64,000 bases of DNA from Tetraselmis striata (taxonomy: Eukaryota > Chlorophyta > Chlorodendrophyceae > Chlorodendrales > Chlorodendraceae). The stretch lies in NCBI GenBank assembly GCA_006384855.1, contig VCJN01000123.1, positions 1 to 64,000 of the forward strand, in the 5' to 3' direction. Below the pieces are notes generated by a model, which saw only the letters and a program-made list of their open reading frames with translations, searched no databases and was not told the DNA's origin. Below are positions 11,785-21,699 of the stretch, one piece after another; positions within the stretch are counted from its first letter, which is position 1, and every line of letters starts with the position of its first letter. A program made the position numbers and the translations under genes.

Positions 11785-12213
11785 TTGGCCAGCTGTACTG
11801 GGAAATTGATTTCCATGGGGCTAGCGTTGGGCCCAGTTTCTCGTCTCTTTTCCAGAGGTCTGTGTACCAACATTGCGCAAGCAGAACGGTGGGGTCACCA
11901 CGTTGCCCTCTCTGAGGAATCCCGTGAGGAGCTACGGTTCTGGGCCCGAGTGTCTAGGCAGCAGTTTACTGGGCGCATCGTTCCTGACCTTAACAGCAAA
12001 CTGTCCGTTTTTTTGGAGTGTGATGCCTCAGGCATCGGTTGGGGCGGTCTGGCCAGACCGACCGATGGCAGCTCAGACCCCGTCGCGAAAGCTCACGGAT
12101 TCTTCCTTCCGTGGGAACGTGTAGAGTCCTCGACACACCCTGAGACTCGTGGTCTACTTTTCGTCTTGAAGTCCCTGTCACACCTGATCGCAGGCAGACG
12201 AGTGCATGTTTAG
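11785..12213 (+). mobile_element. RNase H domain of the DIRS-order fossil
   Basis: Contains LECDASGIGWGG followed by THPETRGLLFVLKSL, the arrangement of catalytic acids seen in RNase H of DIRS-order elements. It follows the reverse transcriptase directly. Confidence 0.75.
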
Positions 12214-12973
12214 GTAGATAATAAGAGTATGCTACCAGTTTGCCGGCACGGCTCACGCTCGAGCCTGTCGCTGAACTCTGTTGCTCAACAAGTCTACCTC
12301 CTGTGTCTCTCCTTGGGAGCGTCACTCTCTATTGTGTGGGCCTCCCGAGATGATAACCCGGACTCCGACGAGATCTCTAAGATGCTCGACAAAGATGACT
12401 GGCAACTGCTGCCCAAGTTTTTTCGGCGCCTCAGCTTGAAGTGGGGATGGGGCATCCACCATATCGACCGGTTCGCATCCGATCTGAACCATCAAGTACA
12501 GAGATTCGACTCACGTTTCTGGTGCCCTGGATGCGAGGACGTCCCTGCTTTCAGCCACTTCTGGGGCGGTTGTGTGAATAATTGGATTAATGCTCCATTT
12601 AGCTGCATTGGCCGGGTTATACGCAAGCTGAAAGTGACCGCGCGGTCGCTACAGTTATAGTATCTTTATGGCCTAGTCAGTCCTGGTGGACTATGGTAGC
12701 TCCTGACGGTAGGCACCTGGCTGACTGTGTGGTTGATTGGCTCGTGCTCGACAGCGGCGAGGAGCGATTCAGTTCAGGCGAGGGCAGTGGTAACAACCGC
12801 CCGAGCTGCTCCAGGAACTGGCTGGCGCGTCCTTGCTCTGCGTGTCGACTGCCGGCCTGGCGCGCGGCGCACCCCAGCACACCACCGCTGCCTCCACCCG
12901 AAGTGGTGTGACCGTCACGGCTCATGAGTCAGCCATCACCCGTGGGTGCACCTCCGCCTAGCCGAGTAACCCA

Positions 12974-14083
12974 GTGGCTTCCTCCGATGTGGCCGGCACA
13001 TCATTGTTTAATGCGTTGATCTCATCAGCTCCACAACAGTGGGCTGCTGGCTCTAATCGTGGCTATGCCTACATATGGAATCGCTTTGTGATGTTTTGCG
13101 AGGCTCGGACACCCCCCATGTGCCCAATGCCAGCAGCCCCGATTGTGGTGGCTATGTTTTTACAAGCTCGGTTGGACGCCCGTTCTACCAACAGCTATTC
13201 AGTGATCAAGTCTGCGTCTGCGGCTATATCGCAGATGCACCGGCTGAATATGCATCCCAGTCCTACCTTATCACCGTGTTGCGCCTCTGTCCGGGCGGCA
13301 GCCAAGCGAACCCTGGGGCTTGCCGTGAAGAACGCCAAGGAACCCTTCGCATGGTCTGACATCGCGAAGCTGGTCCGCCTTCGCTGCAAGGACGACTCAG
13401 GTTTTTGTTCCTGGATAGTGGCAGTCGCCGCAACCGTCAGTTTTGCCGGCTTCTGCCGCTACAGCGACCTCCGGGTCCTTCGGTGGGAGGACGTCTCCTT
13501 CCTCCCGACTTACCTAGAATTCCGCTTCGTGAAGCGCAAGAACGCCCAGCACCGCCTGTGTGGCAAGGTGCGGGTCGCTAAGATGCACGGCGCCGTGGTG
13601 TGCGTCTATAGACTCCTGCGCCGGTACCAAGCCGTTATGATCCGCTGGGCAACACCCACCCCGCCAGTGTTCCCGGGGTTCAGCGGCACAGTCCTACGGC
13701 ACAAGGGCGAGCTAGGGATAGTTCCTTCCTCCTCCCCTATTGAGTACCCCACGTTCATACGCTACCTTGCGCGGTGGTTGGGTCCGCTGCTCACCCTTGC
13801 GATGACTGAGTCCGCTTTCCTGACCCGGTTCGGCACCCAGTCCAGCCGAAGTGGCGGCGCTTCCGCCGCCGCTAATGCAGACATCCTGTTCGCAACATGG
13901 GGCCAGCATGGTGGCTGGAAGTCAACCTCTGCTCAGCTCCGCTATATGGGGCTGGATGAGGAGCACGTTATGTCCGTGTCACGTGCGATCCTGTCACTTG
14001 CCGAAGAGGACGAACTGGACGATAGTGACGGTGACGGTTCACCATCCGACACTGACTCGGATCCCTCCCGGGACGCAACTTAG
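12974..14083 (+). mobile_element. Tyrosine recombinase of the DIRS-order fossil
   Basis: A frame of 369 codons. The N-terminal SAM-like half contains NRGYAYIWNRFVMFC. The catalytic half has GFCRYSDLRVLRWEDV (first catalytic Arg), then a basic strand, and a C-terminal WGQHGGWKSTSAQLRYMG block holding the His/Trp and Tyr region. The C-terminus is acidic. Such enzymes insert circular DNA copies of DIRS-order elements. It is the 3'-most gene, upstream of repeat B1, as in PAT-like relatives. Confidence 0.85.
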
Positions 14084-14230
14084 GTCCCGTTCTAGTGGCA
14101 ATTTTATACCGTGCTGGTGATGCCCCATTCCTGTGTCTGTTCCTGATTGAATGTAATTCCCTGTATAATTTGGCTCACTTATGTCCGTGTACGGGCCCCG
14201 CCAGACCGGCCACCGTTCTTTCATCTGTTG

Positions 14231-14987
14231 GATGTTTCGGTCCCAGCCGACCCCGTACATTTTGATGCAAAATCTACGCTGTCTAGCTGCGAAAACTGTA
14301 GGGTTTCCTTGGGAGGAACGACCTAGGAAACCCTGGTTTTCGCAGCGCCGTCAGGGTTAAGTGCCGGCGCCGGTCCGGCGGCGCCCTTTATCCGAGTATA
14401 AAGGGCGGCCGCGGACCGGGGGCACCTTCAGTTGTTGGAATGCACCCGACTACATTGTCTCCCACCCACCCGCCCGGAGACAATTATTCGCTTTTGTGGT
14501 ACGTTTCCGGATGCTGCTCGATTTAGATTAGGGATAGTCTGGTTAGTTGTGAAACCGCCTGAGGTGGGGAGTGAATATCATTTTTGATATACGCCATTCC
14601 TTAGTTGGATTTCCTTCTGGACTTCCTTCGGGATTTCTGTGTAGATTTCTTGAATGTTGTGTCTAGCACATGTAATCAATATACGCCATTCCACAGGGGT
14701 GTAGCGTGTCCGATAAGCCCAGGTGCGGCAGCAATTAGTCAGGCTTTCCCAGCGTCTTAGCCGTGATGAGAGGCCGAGAGCAGCATAGCGGAATGTACCG
14801 TCCTGATGAGCCACGTGATCGCTGGTGGCATGTAGTTTACAACACCGGCGGGGCTCGGGACCGCGGGACGTGCGGCGCCTTTCCGGACACCATCCGGTCT
14901 GGCGGCCCCGTACCAGTCGTGGATCTTTCGGTCCCAGCCGACCCCGTACATTTTGATGCAAAATCTACGCTGTCTAGCTGCGAAAAC
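14231..14987 (+). repeat. Right-end repeat block B1-A2-B2 of the DIRS-order fossil
   Basis: B1 (14231-14296) and B2 (14922-14987) both run from TTTCGGTCCCAGCCGACCCC to GTCTAGCTGCGAAAAC. A2 (14297-14461) abuts B1 without spacer. About 460 bases of non-coding sequence separate A2 and B2. Confidence 0.8.
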
Positions 14988-15055
14988 CACCGCTAAAAGC
15001 AGTACTGTATCAAAAGATCAGCACTACAAGCCGCCTAAAAGCGGCCCGCATCCTG
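14988..15055 (-). repeat. Short dispersed repeat R4, copy 2 (inverted)
   Basis: The reverse complement reads GGATGCGGGCCGCTTTTAGG, then AGTACTGCTTTTAGCGGTG, like the copies at 8.4 kb and 26.4/34.6 kb. It abuts the right end of the DIRS-order element. Confidence 0.6.
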
Positions 15056-16069
15056 CACGCGCCCGCGCCGGTCGGGCCGGTCGTCAGGTCTACGGGGCGG
15101 GCACGGCGCGAAACGCCAAGCCCGCCGCGTGTACCGGAACCGGACGCCGGACGCCGTCGTTCGACCGTCGCCCGTCCGTCGACGGACGCCGGGTCCCGGG
15201 TCGGCGGACGCGGGGCTGTATGTGTGAGTGACATGAGGCGGCTACACCATACCGGTACTTTGTTGATTTACTTGAACGTTGCTTTGTTGATTTTTTAGTA
15301 CTACAGGGCACGTCTCGCTGAATCAGCAGTAAAAACGCGCTGCGGTACCGCGTTATTTTGGCGTTTTAGACGAATATCAAGTGTGAAAGTGCTAGAATAT
15401 ACGCGCATCCATTCAGAAACAAGCCGGATTCGCAACAGTATCATGAAATCAAACGACCAAATACCAAACATAAGACGGTTCATTCACGAAGACGCAGCAA
15501 GCGAGGACGGAGGAGGAGGACATTCGTGATTTTTGTACTATGTTTCAGGTGTTCCGGTAAATTCGTCTTAAATGCAGGGCTGTAGTACCAGCGCTGTGAA
15601 ATCAAACGAGCAAATATTCAACGTATGACGGTTCATTCACGAAGACGCAGCACACGCGGAGGAGCAGGACACTAGTAATTATCGTAATAGGAACGTTACG
15701 CGACCGTTATTTCTTCGCTTATACTGCGGGTGATTTCGCACCACCTCCTCCGTGTTCTCCGCTCAACCCAAGTAGAGGTAGGGGAATTTATTGTCATCGT
15801 CGACGGCGCGCCGGCGAATTGGAGGCGAGCAGGTGCGTGCGCGGCGAAAGGGCGATGACACATCGGCGCCTAGGGTCTTCTGGCCTGCGGAGACACGAAG
15901 CGAGCAAGTGAAGTGAAGCCCCCCCCCAACAGCAGCCAGTCATCCCGCTGAATCTGTTGTACAACCCAGTATATCGCGACGGAGCCGTCCGCCATTATCA
16001 GTTGATTGATGTCCTGGGGGAGCTGGGGAGCCCCGTTGATAGGTTGATCCTACCACCACGGGCTGCCTG
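15056..16069. other. Intergenic region upstream of the ATXR2-like gene
   Basis: No gene is seen. It contains a diverged tandem duplication of about 150 bases: 15443-15549 and 15595-15690 share GAAATCAAACGA, then GACGGTTCATTCACGAAGAC. The final ~300 bases before 16070 are GC-rich and probably hold the promoter and 5' UTR. No clear TATA box is seen. Confidence 0.5.
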
Positions 16070-19000
16070 ATGGCGCAGACGGCACATATACCAGCGTTTG
16101 GCCAGGGGCTGCTGGAGACATCGGCGCCGCTGGAGGCGCGCGTGCTGGCGGGACGCGGTCGCGGCTGCGTTACCACGGGAGCCTTTCGGCGAGGCGACAC
16201 CATCGCCGCGGACAAGCCTATGGCCGCCGTCCACCTCGGCTCGAGCGAGAAGCGGGTGCAGGTGGGACAGATGGAACAACCGCTCGGCCCAAAGCCCCGC
16301 GCGCACGGATAGCATTCCGCTCACAAGGGCCGTCGGGGAGCCGGGGGGGGGGGGGAGATGACATTTACTCTTGTGCATAGAGTAAATGCTACGTGCTACA
16401 TCTGCAGCACCAGTAGCACTAGGGTTACGCAAAGTGGATATTTTAGTAGGATGTTACTATGTTAGCCCCCGCCGTGGTGCGGTGATACTTGTATGCTGTG
16501 CTATATAATAGCATGATAACATATAACATAACATATCATCATATCATAACTACCATATGTCTCACTATCTGTGGCATTTGTTTAGGTAGCACCTCTTGTG
16601 GGACGTGGGCTGCTTACTTTACAGATAGCGGCTACTTCCTGTTTTGATCTCGTAGTGGTCCTTGGGCACGGCATGTCATGTGCATCCCTTTGTCAAGCCA
16701 TCAGTACATACCAGAATGCTGTGACGCCTAGTATCCGGAAAGCTCTCTTTGTATACCTATTAGACTACATTTGTTCACGTTGCGCACCTTGTGGGTATGT
16801 TTCCAACATGTGCCGTTACTCCTCTGTCTCAATGTGCATTATATTCAAGCTCCATGCATGCACTACAAGCCGATAGAACGATTTCATTCCGACCATGCAT
16901 CAGCAAGGGAAGCAAACATGCAGGGTTTGGTCGTGCCAGGGAGGCGGGCCTCCTCTAGGTGACAAGGCGGCTTCCCGGTGGCGGTGCTAGCAGCTGCGGG
17001 GGTACAGCGAGCGGTGGGTGGCAGGTGGGTGCAGGGCCTGAGCCCGGCTGACCCCCACATCGCTGCGGCGGCAGGCTTGTGCTCACTGCTTCCGGTACCT
17101 GGGCACGCTGCAGAGCCAGTTCCAGCAGCTGGCTGGCCGCGCCGACCCGTCGAGCGCCACCTCCTCCCGCGACGCGTCTCCGTACATCCTGCCGGGCCTC
17201 GCGTCCTCTGCGGACGGCCACCTCTCGCGGGTTCACCCCTGCCGGAACGGCTGCGGGGATAAGTACTGCACCGCGGGCTGCGAGGCGGCGGGCTTCGCGG
17301 GACAGCACCGCCTCCTTTGCCCGGCCGGCAGCGGCAGGAGCGCCGCCGCGCGTGAGGCCCTCCTGGAGCTGAGGGCACTGGCGCATAGCGACTGCGAGGC
17401 GTTCATGCTTGCAGGTGATGCCCCCCCTCCCCCCCTCCCCTCCCCTCCCCCTAATGACCCGTGTAGCGCCCCCATCGATGTCTCGTCTGGGCAACCCAGC
17501 GCACCCGCCCTCCTCCCCAAACCTCACCAAAGCAGCCCCCCCTCCCCAAGCAACCCAAAGCCGCCTCAGCACAGCATTCACGGTCTGTCTGTGTGTCCAC
17601 CGATCACGTCCGCAGCAAAGTTGATGGCCGCAGCTTTCAGCGCCAAGGACATCGCAGCGCAGCGCCGCCTGGAGAGCCAGATGCACATGCTGGGGGTGAC
17701 AGCGCCGTGGTGGGAGCTGGTGGTGATACCGGAGGATGTCCCTGCGCGCAAGCACGCCGCGTACCGCAGCAAGCTGAAGGTGAGCGACTCGGGGTGCCAT
17801 GTGCCGGAAGCCAGCTTGTGCCCCGTCAGCGCCTCTGGCGGCTGAGGCGGTCCGCCCATGCTCACAATCCTCGTGTCCTGCTGAGTTCGGATTTGTCCGG
17901 TACCAGGCCAAAGCGCAGCAAGCTCTCTCCTTGACGGCAGCCGTCCTCGAGCCGGCCGCTCCGCCGCACCTACGCTACATGATGGCGCTGGATCACTTTG
18001 GGCTGCTGCTTGGAGCCATCCTGCAGAATAGCGTATGCATCGAGCTGCCCAGTCCAGTGCGCCAGTGAGGGCCTGTGCCACCCTACAACATCACAACAAA
18101 CACACCGCCGCGTCTGTTGTGTCTGTTGTGCTGCCGCCACACAGCATATGGGGGGTGGACGCTGATGGAGAGTCCATTTGTGTGTGTAGGTACCTGGAGG
18201 CACAGTTGGGCCGTGACCAGCCAGAGGACATTGCGCTCCTGGTGCCGTTGGCGAGGGAGGTGCTGCAGCATCATGCGCGCTTACAGCAGGAAGAGGAGGA
18301 CGCTGAGGGAATTTCTCTCGATGGGGACAGCGGCGAGTCAGAGGTGGGCCGACTGGATGCCGCAGCCCTGTGCGCGCTCCTGATGTGCGCTCATGCGCGG
18401 AGAATGGAACAGCGCCGGAAGCTGCTTCAACTCCCCGCGTGGCGTGCGGTGACAGGCGAGCAGCAGCGAGGAGGGCAGCTCCGGTGCAGGCGGCTCGGAG
18501 CCTGGGATGCCTCCGGATGCTCCCAGCAGCGGGACGCTGTCCAATGACGAGGCCGTGGACCTGCTTGCCGCTGCCATTGCTGTCATCCCCGACGTTGAGG
18601 TGCGCCTATCCCAGCAACACTGCAGTCGCTCTCCCCCCCCCCCCCCCCCCCCCCCCCCCCGCCCTTCCCCCTTCCAACTTCTATCCCGGGTTGTGCGCGA
18701 CTCCGTGTGGCGCTGGCTGAACATAATTCAGTAACGACAACTGCAGTGGAGTTCCCCTGTTAACGTTGCTGTAGTACAGTTCCATTTCACACTTGTGTGG
18801 CAAAGATATGTGGAGTTTTCAAGGCGGCCTGCGTCACGTTGTCTCCGAATCGGTTTCCTGGCCATGGCATCTGTAGGCTTTGTCAGGTTTTTAAAGCTGG
18901 AGTTCATTTGGGGTGGGGTAATAGACACACAGGGTCCCAGACCATGGGAGGAAGGGGAGTCAAATGGGCCCCGGGATCGGGGCTGGATGGGTCAACAGCT

Positions 19001-19773
19001 GAAACTCCGCGCAACTTGCGATATTTAACACGTGATTCCCCCAAAAGCATAAATTCCGAGGTCACGTACTTTCTTAAAGCACTGCTTAATGAAGTCGGTT
19101 TAATCAAGTTAAATAACGCAACTTGAAAGCGCAGCCCGGGTTCTTTGAGTCTTTGCAATCAACCGCGGTGGGCAGTTGATAGCTGGGCTGAATGGGTTCC
19201 CACGGCGCCGGCAACGCTGCGGAATGAGCAGTGATGTTGCCACGTCCCCATGCCAGGCTTCGGGAGTCTTCCCGTTAATCTCATTCCTCAACCACTCGTG
19301 CCAGGCAAACGCCTCGATCGAGTTCAGCGGACAGGACGGCCTCCACGCCGAGATTGTCGCGACTGGTGATGTCGCCAGCGGCGACGAGCTGTACATTTCC
19401 TACATCGACGACGACGAGATGGACCTGCAGGAGCGCACGCAGGTGCGGGTGCGGGAGGGGTGTAAAGCGTCGGCTTTCCCGATGCTGGGCGAGTGCGAGT
19501 ATCGCGGCGTGGAGCCCACGAAACCTCATCACATTGCCGTTTTAGAGTTCTAGGGCTTGCGCGGCTCCCGGACCTGCCATAGTGTGGCTCACCTCTCCCT
19601 TTTGTACCGCTGCGATGCCTTGGCGGCAGGAGCTCCGGGAGTACCAGTTTGTTTGCGATTGTCAGAGATGCTGCCAGGATCGGGCGCCGCAGCCCAGCAC
19701 CAGAAATGGCAAGAATGCAATGGGCGAACTGCCCCCGGCAAAGAGAGCCAAGCAGGGAAAGCTGGAGTCCTGA
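16070..19773 (+). CDS. SET/MYND lysine methyltransferase, ATXR2 (SDG36)-like
   Basis: Eight exons fit with consistent phases: 16070-16261, 17075-17414, 17616-17779, 17907-18064, 18190-18343, 18456-18599, 19257-19442 and 19630-19773. They give 493 residues, against about 470 for Arabidopsis ATXR2. The N-terminal SET half has LAGRGRGCVTTGAFRRGDTI (exon 1). Next comes CAHCFRYLG and a MYND zinc finger (CRNGCGDKYCTAGC with later H and C, exon 2), then PWWELVVIPEDV and HFGLLLGAILQNS in the linker. The catalytic SET half has FPLISFLNHSCQANASIEF and GDELYISYIDDDE (exon 7). Post-SET cysteines CDCQRC are in exon 8. The family methylates lysines in histones; ATXR2 is linked to H3K36 methylation, and the substrate here is inferred. 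Several introns hold C or G runs, such as C28 at 18633-18660. Exon 6 is a Ser/Gly-rich insertion and the least certain exon. Confidence 0.88.
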
Positions 19774-20205
19774 GCCCGTGATGGCTGTCGAGACTCTGAG
19801 CCACCAACAAGTTACCCAGAGTGCAACTATTAACTGGATTTAGTGCAGGCTGTGGGCCATTGAATTGTGGAAATGGAATAAAGATGTTTAAAAAAGATTC
19901 GTCTACAGAATGACTGTGGACGCAGCCGTTGGAGTGTTTCGCCAACATGCGGCCAGGAATAAGAATGAAATCTCCGCTATCTGCGCCGGATATGTGTGGG
20001 AGGCGCAGGATGGGCCTTGCGTCGCGTAGCATTATTTATATACGCACGCTAAGCCCCGCAGATCAGCGGTGTGGCTGGCTCTGATGTACATTGGGTAGGA
20101 AGACAGGAAATATACGGATTTTCCTCTAAAGCTAAAGGAGAAAAAGATGCTCTCAAGCACAAAAGTGCGGATGTGACGACAGCTCCAGGGTTGCATACGC
20201 CGCCT

Positions 20206-21699
20206 TCAAACCACGGGAATCTCCTCATGGAACTTGCCCTCCAGGGACATGGCGGCGCTGGGGCTCAGCAAGTCGGTGAAGGATCCGCCCAGCTTGAGGC
20301 TGCCGACCTCCTCAAAGTGAATTTCGGAGCCAGGTGCGACGTGACCTAGTTGGCACGTGTCCCAGTCGATGCTGTTCAGCACATCGGTGGTGTCATGGGA
20401 GAGATCACGGAGGAACTCGTCCGCAAGGTCGCTGTTCGTTTGGCAGCTATCCTGCGTGGACAAGGGCGACGAGCAGTCCAGCTCATCGCAGGCATTGAAG
20501 CCCTCATCGAAGATGCTGCAAACGATCTCCATGGGATCCAGCTCCGGCCCCATTCCGCAGAGTTCCTGAGCAGGCCGCTGCTCCGGCTGCAGCCCGGCAA
20601 CTCCACTTGGCGAGCTGCTCCCCGACTTCACACAGAGCTCGACAGCGTTGATCAGAGCCATCTTGGTTCCGCAGGGAAGTTCGTCAAACACGTTGAGCGA
20701 GTCAGTCAGTGGCTCGGCGTCGAAAGGCTGCAGGTCCGCCAGCGTCATGGGGTTGTCGCTTGCTGGCGACGTCGCGGGCGTAGGCAGAAGCTCGGCGGAG
20801 GAAATGTTGACCGCTCTCTCGCTCCGGGCGGTAGGGCTCTGTAACTGCGCATCCATGGTCGCTGGCGGAGCCGAGCAAGGTGGGACAACCACGACCACAG
20901 TTGCTGCCTCCTGCGCCGACGCGGCGGACGACAGTGTCTGAAACTGCGCCCGCTGACCCGCCTTCGCCCGCCCTGAGCCGATCGGCTCCCCCGCCGACTT
21001 CCGACTCCGCGACCGCTTCGACGCCTTCGCATCGACGGGGGCCTCCGGCGCACCGCGCTTCTTCTTCGTCTTGGAAGACTTCCGGGCGCTGTTGACTCTT
21101 GGGGCGGCGGCGGCGCTGTTTCCAGCAATCTCGCGCTTCAGCATCTTCAGCAAGTCAGGTAGCGGGTGGCGCGCCGCGATGTACGGGTTCTCGCCCAGCT
21201 TGCCCCGATTCCGCAGGCGCGTTATGCTGCTGTTCCAGTGATTCTTGACTGAGTTGTCTGTGCGGCCCGGGAGAAGCTTGGCGAGAGCAGCCCACTTGTT
21301 GCCGTAGTTTACGTGCGCGGCCACGATGATGGCGTCCTCCAGCTCGCTGAACTTGGCCTTGCGTAGGTCCGGGTTGAGCTGGTTGCACCAGCGCAGCCGA
21401 CAGCTCTTGCTCGTCCGGCCGTTGCCGAGCTCGTTCGCGATGGCTCGCCAGCTTGTCGTGCCGTGCTGCTTCACGGCCCGCAGAAGTCGCTCGTCCTCAC
21501 TCGGTCCCCATGATTCCTTCTTACGGTCGCGGTTGGCGTCGCGCGACGTGGAAGCCGGCGAGGCGTAGTCGTCAGCTGGGGCGCGGCGGCCCGTCAACGC
21601 ACAGGTGGTCCGCATGCTGCAAGTACGCGTAGTATTGATGAAGGGACCAACGGGGCGGGAACGCTCCAGTAGCCGCGGAAGAGCCACAGCGCTGCACAA
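20206..21699 (-). CDS. R2R3-MYB transcription factor
   Basis: A single-exon frame of 497 codons if it starts at 21699. An inner ATG at 21615 is equally plausible because the N-terminus is not conserved. R2 begins ESWGPSEDERLLRAVKQHG and ends SKSCRLRWCNQLNPDL; R3 contains ELEDAIIVAAHVNYGNKW and LLPGRTDNSVKNHWNSSI. The regularly spaced Trp residues of both repeats are present, with Phe replacing the first Trp of R3 as is usual. The domain spans residues ~60-165 and binds DNA. The motif CRLRWCNQL resembles the plant MYB44/MYB109 group. A basic segment (SKTKKKRGAPEAP, KASKRSRSRKS) may be a nuclear signal. The C-terminal half is acidic and Ser/Pro-rich, as in activation regions. Target genes are unknown. 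Confidence 0.9.
   Translation of the reverse strand: MCSAVALPRLLERSRPVGPFINTTRTCSMRTTCALTGRRAPADDYASPASTSRDANRDRKKESWGPSEDERLLRAVKQHGTTSWRAIANELGNGRTSKSCRLRWCNQLNPDLRKAKFSELEDAIIVAAHVNYGNKWAALAKLLPGRTDNSVKNHWNSSITRLRNRGKLGENPYIAARHPLPDLLKMLKREIAGNSAAAAPRVNSARKSSKTKKKRGAPEAPVDAKASKRSRSRKSAGEPIGSGRAKAGQRAQFQTLSSAASAQEAATVVVVVPPCSAPPATMDAQLQSPTARSERAVNISSAELLPTPATSPASDNPMTLADLQPFDAEPLTDSLNVFDELPCGTKMALINAVELCVKSGSSSPSGVAGLQPEQRPAQELCGMGPELDPMEIVCSIFDEGFNACDELDCSSPLSTQDSCQTNSDLADEFLRDLSHDTTDVLNSIDWDTCQLGHVAPGSEIHFEEVGSLKLGGSFTDLLSPSAAMSLEGKFHEEIPVV

Larger units (their letters stand above)
8626..14987 (+). mobile_element. Fossil DIRS-order (tyrosine recombinase) retrotransposon, PAT/Kangaroo-like
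   Basis: A 6.36-kb element on the plus strand. Split direct repeats define it: block A at 8626-8821 and again at 14297-14461, block B at 14231-14296 and again at 14922-14987, in the order A1 - coding - B1 A2 - B2. This layout is known for PAT-like members of the DIRS order, including TOC and Kangaroo elements of volvocine algae. Parts in order are gag-like with a zinc knuckle, reverse transcriptase, RNase H and tyrosine recombinase. One internal block of about 0.4 kb occurs twice. The copy is broken, with perhaps three to five breaks, but block B copies are nearly identical and block A copies differ mainly by one ~30-base length change. It is thus a fairly young fossil. It has no target duplication, as expected for recombinase-based insertion. 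Confidence 0.85.

Noticed and set aside
8626-14987. Classical LTR retrotransposon
   Set aside because: The repeats are split (A-B-A-B) and a tyrosine recombinase replaces an integrase, so the DIRS order fits.
16955-17911. 318-codon minus-strand frame
   Set aside because: It is the shadow of ATXR2-like exons 2-4 on the plus strand, and its translation is Arg/Gly/Ala-rich without domains.
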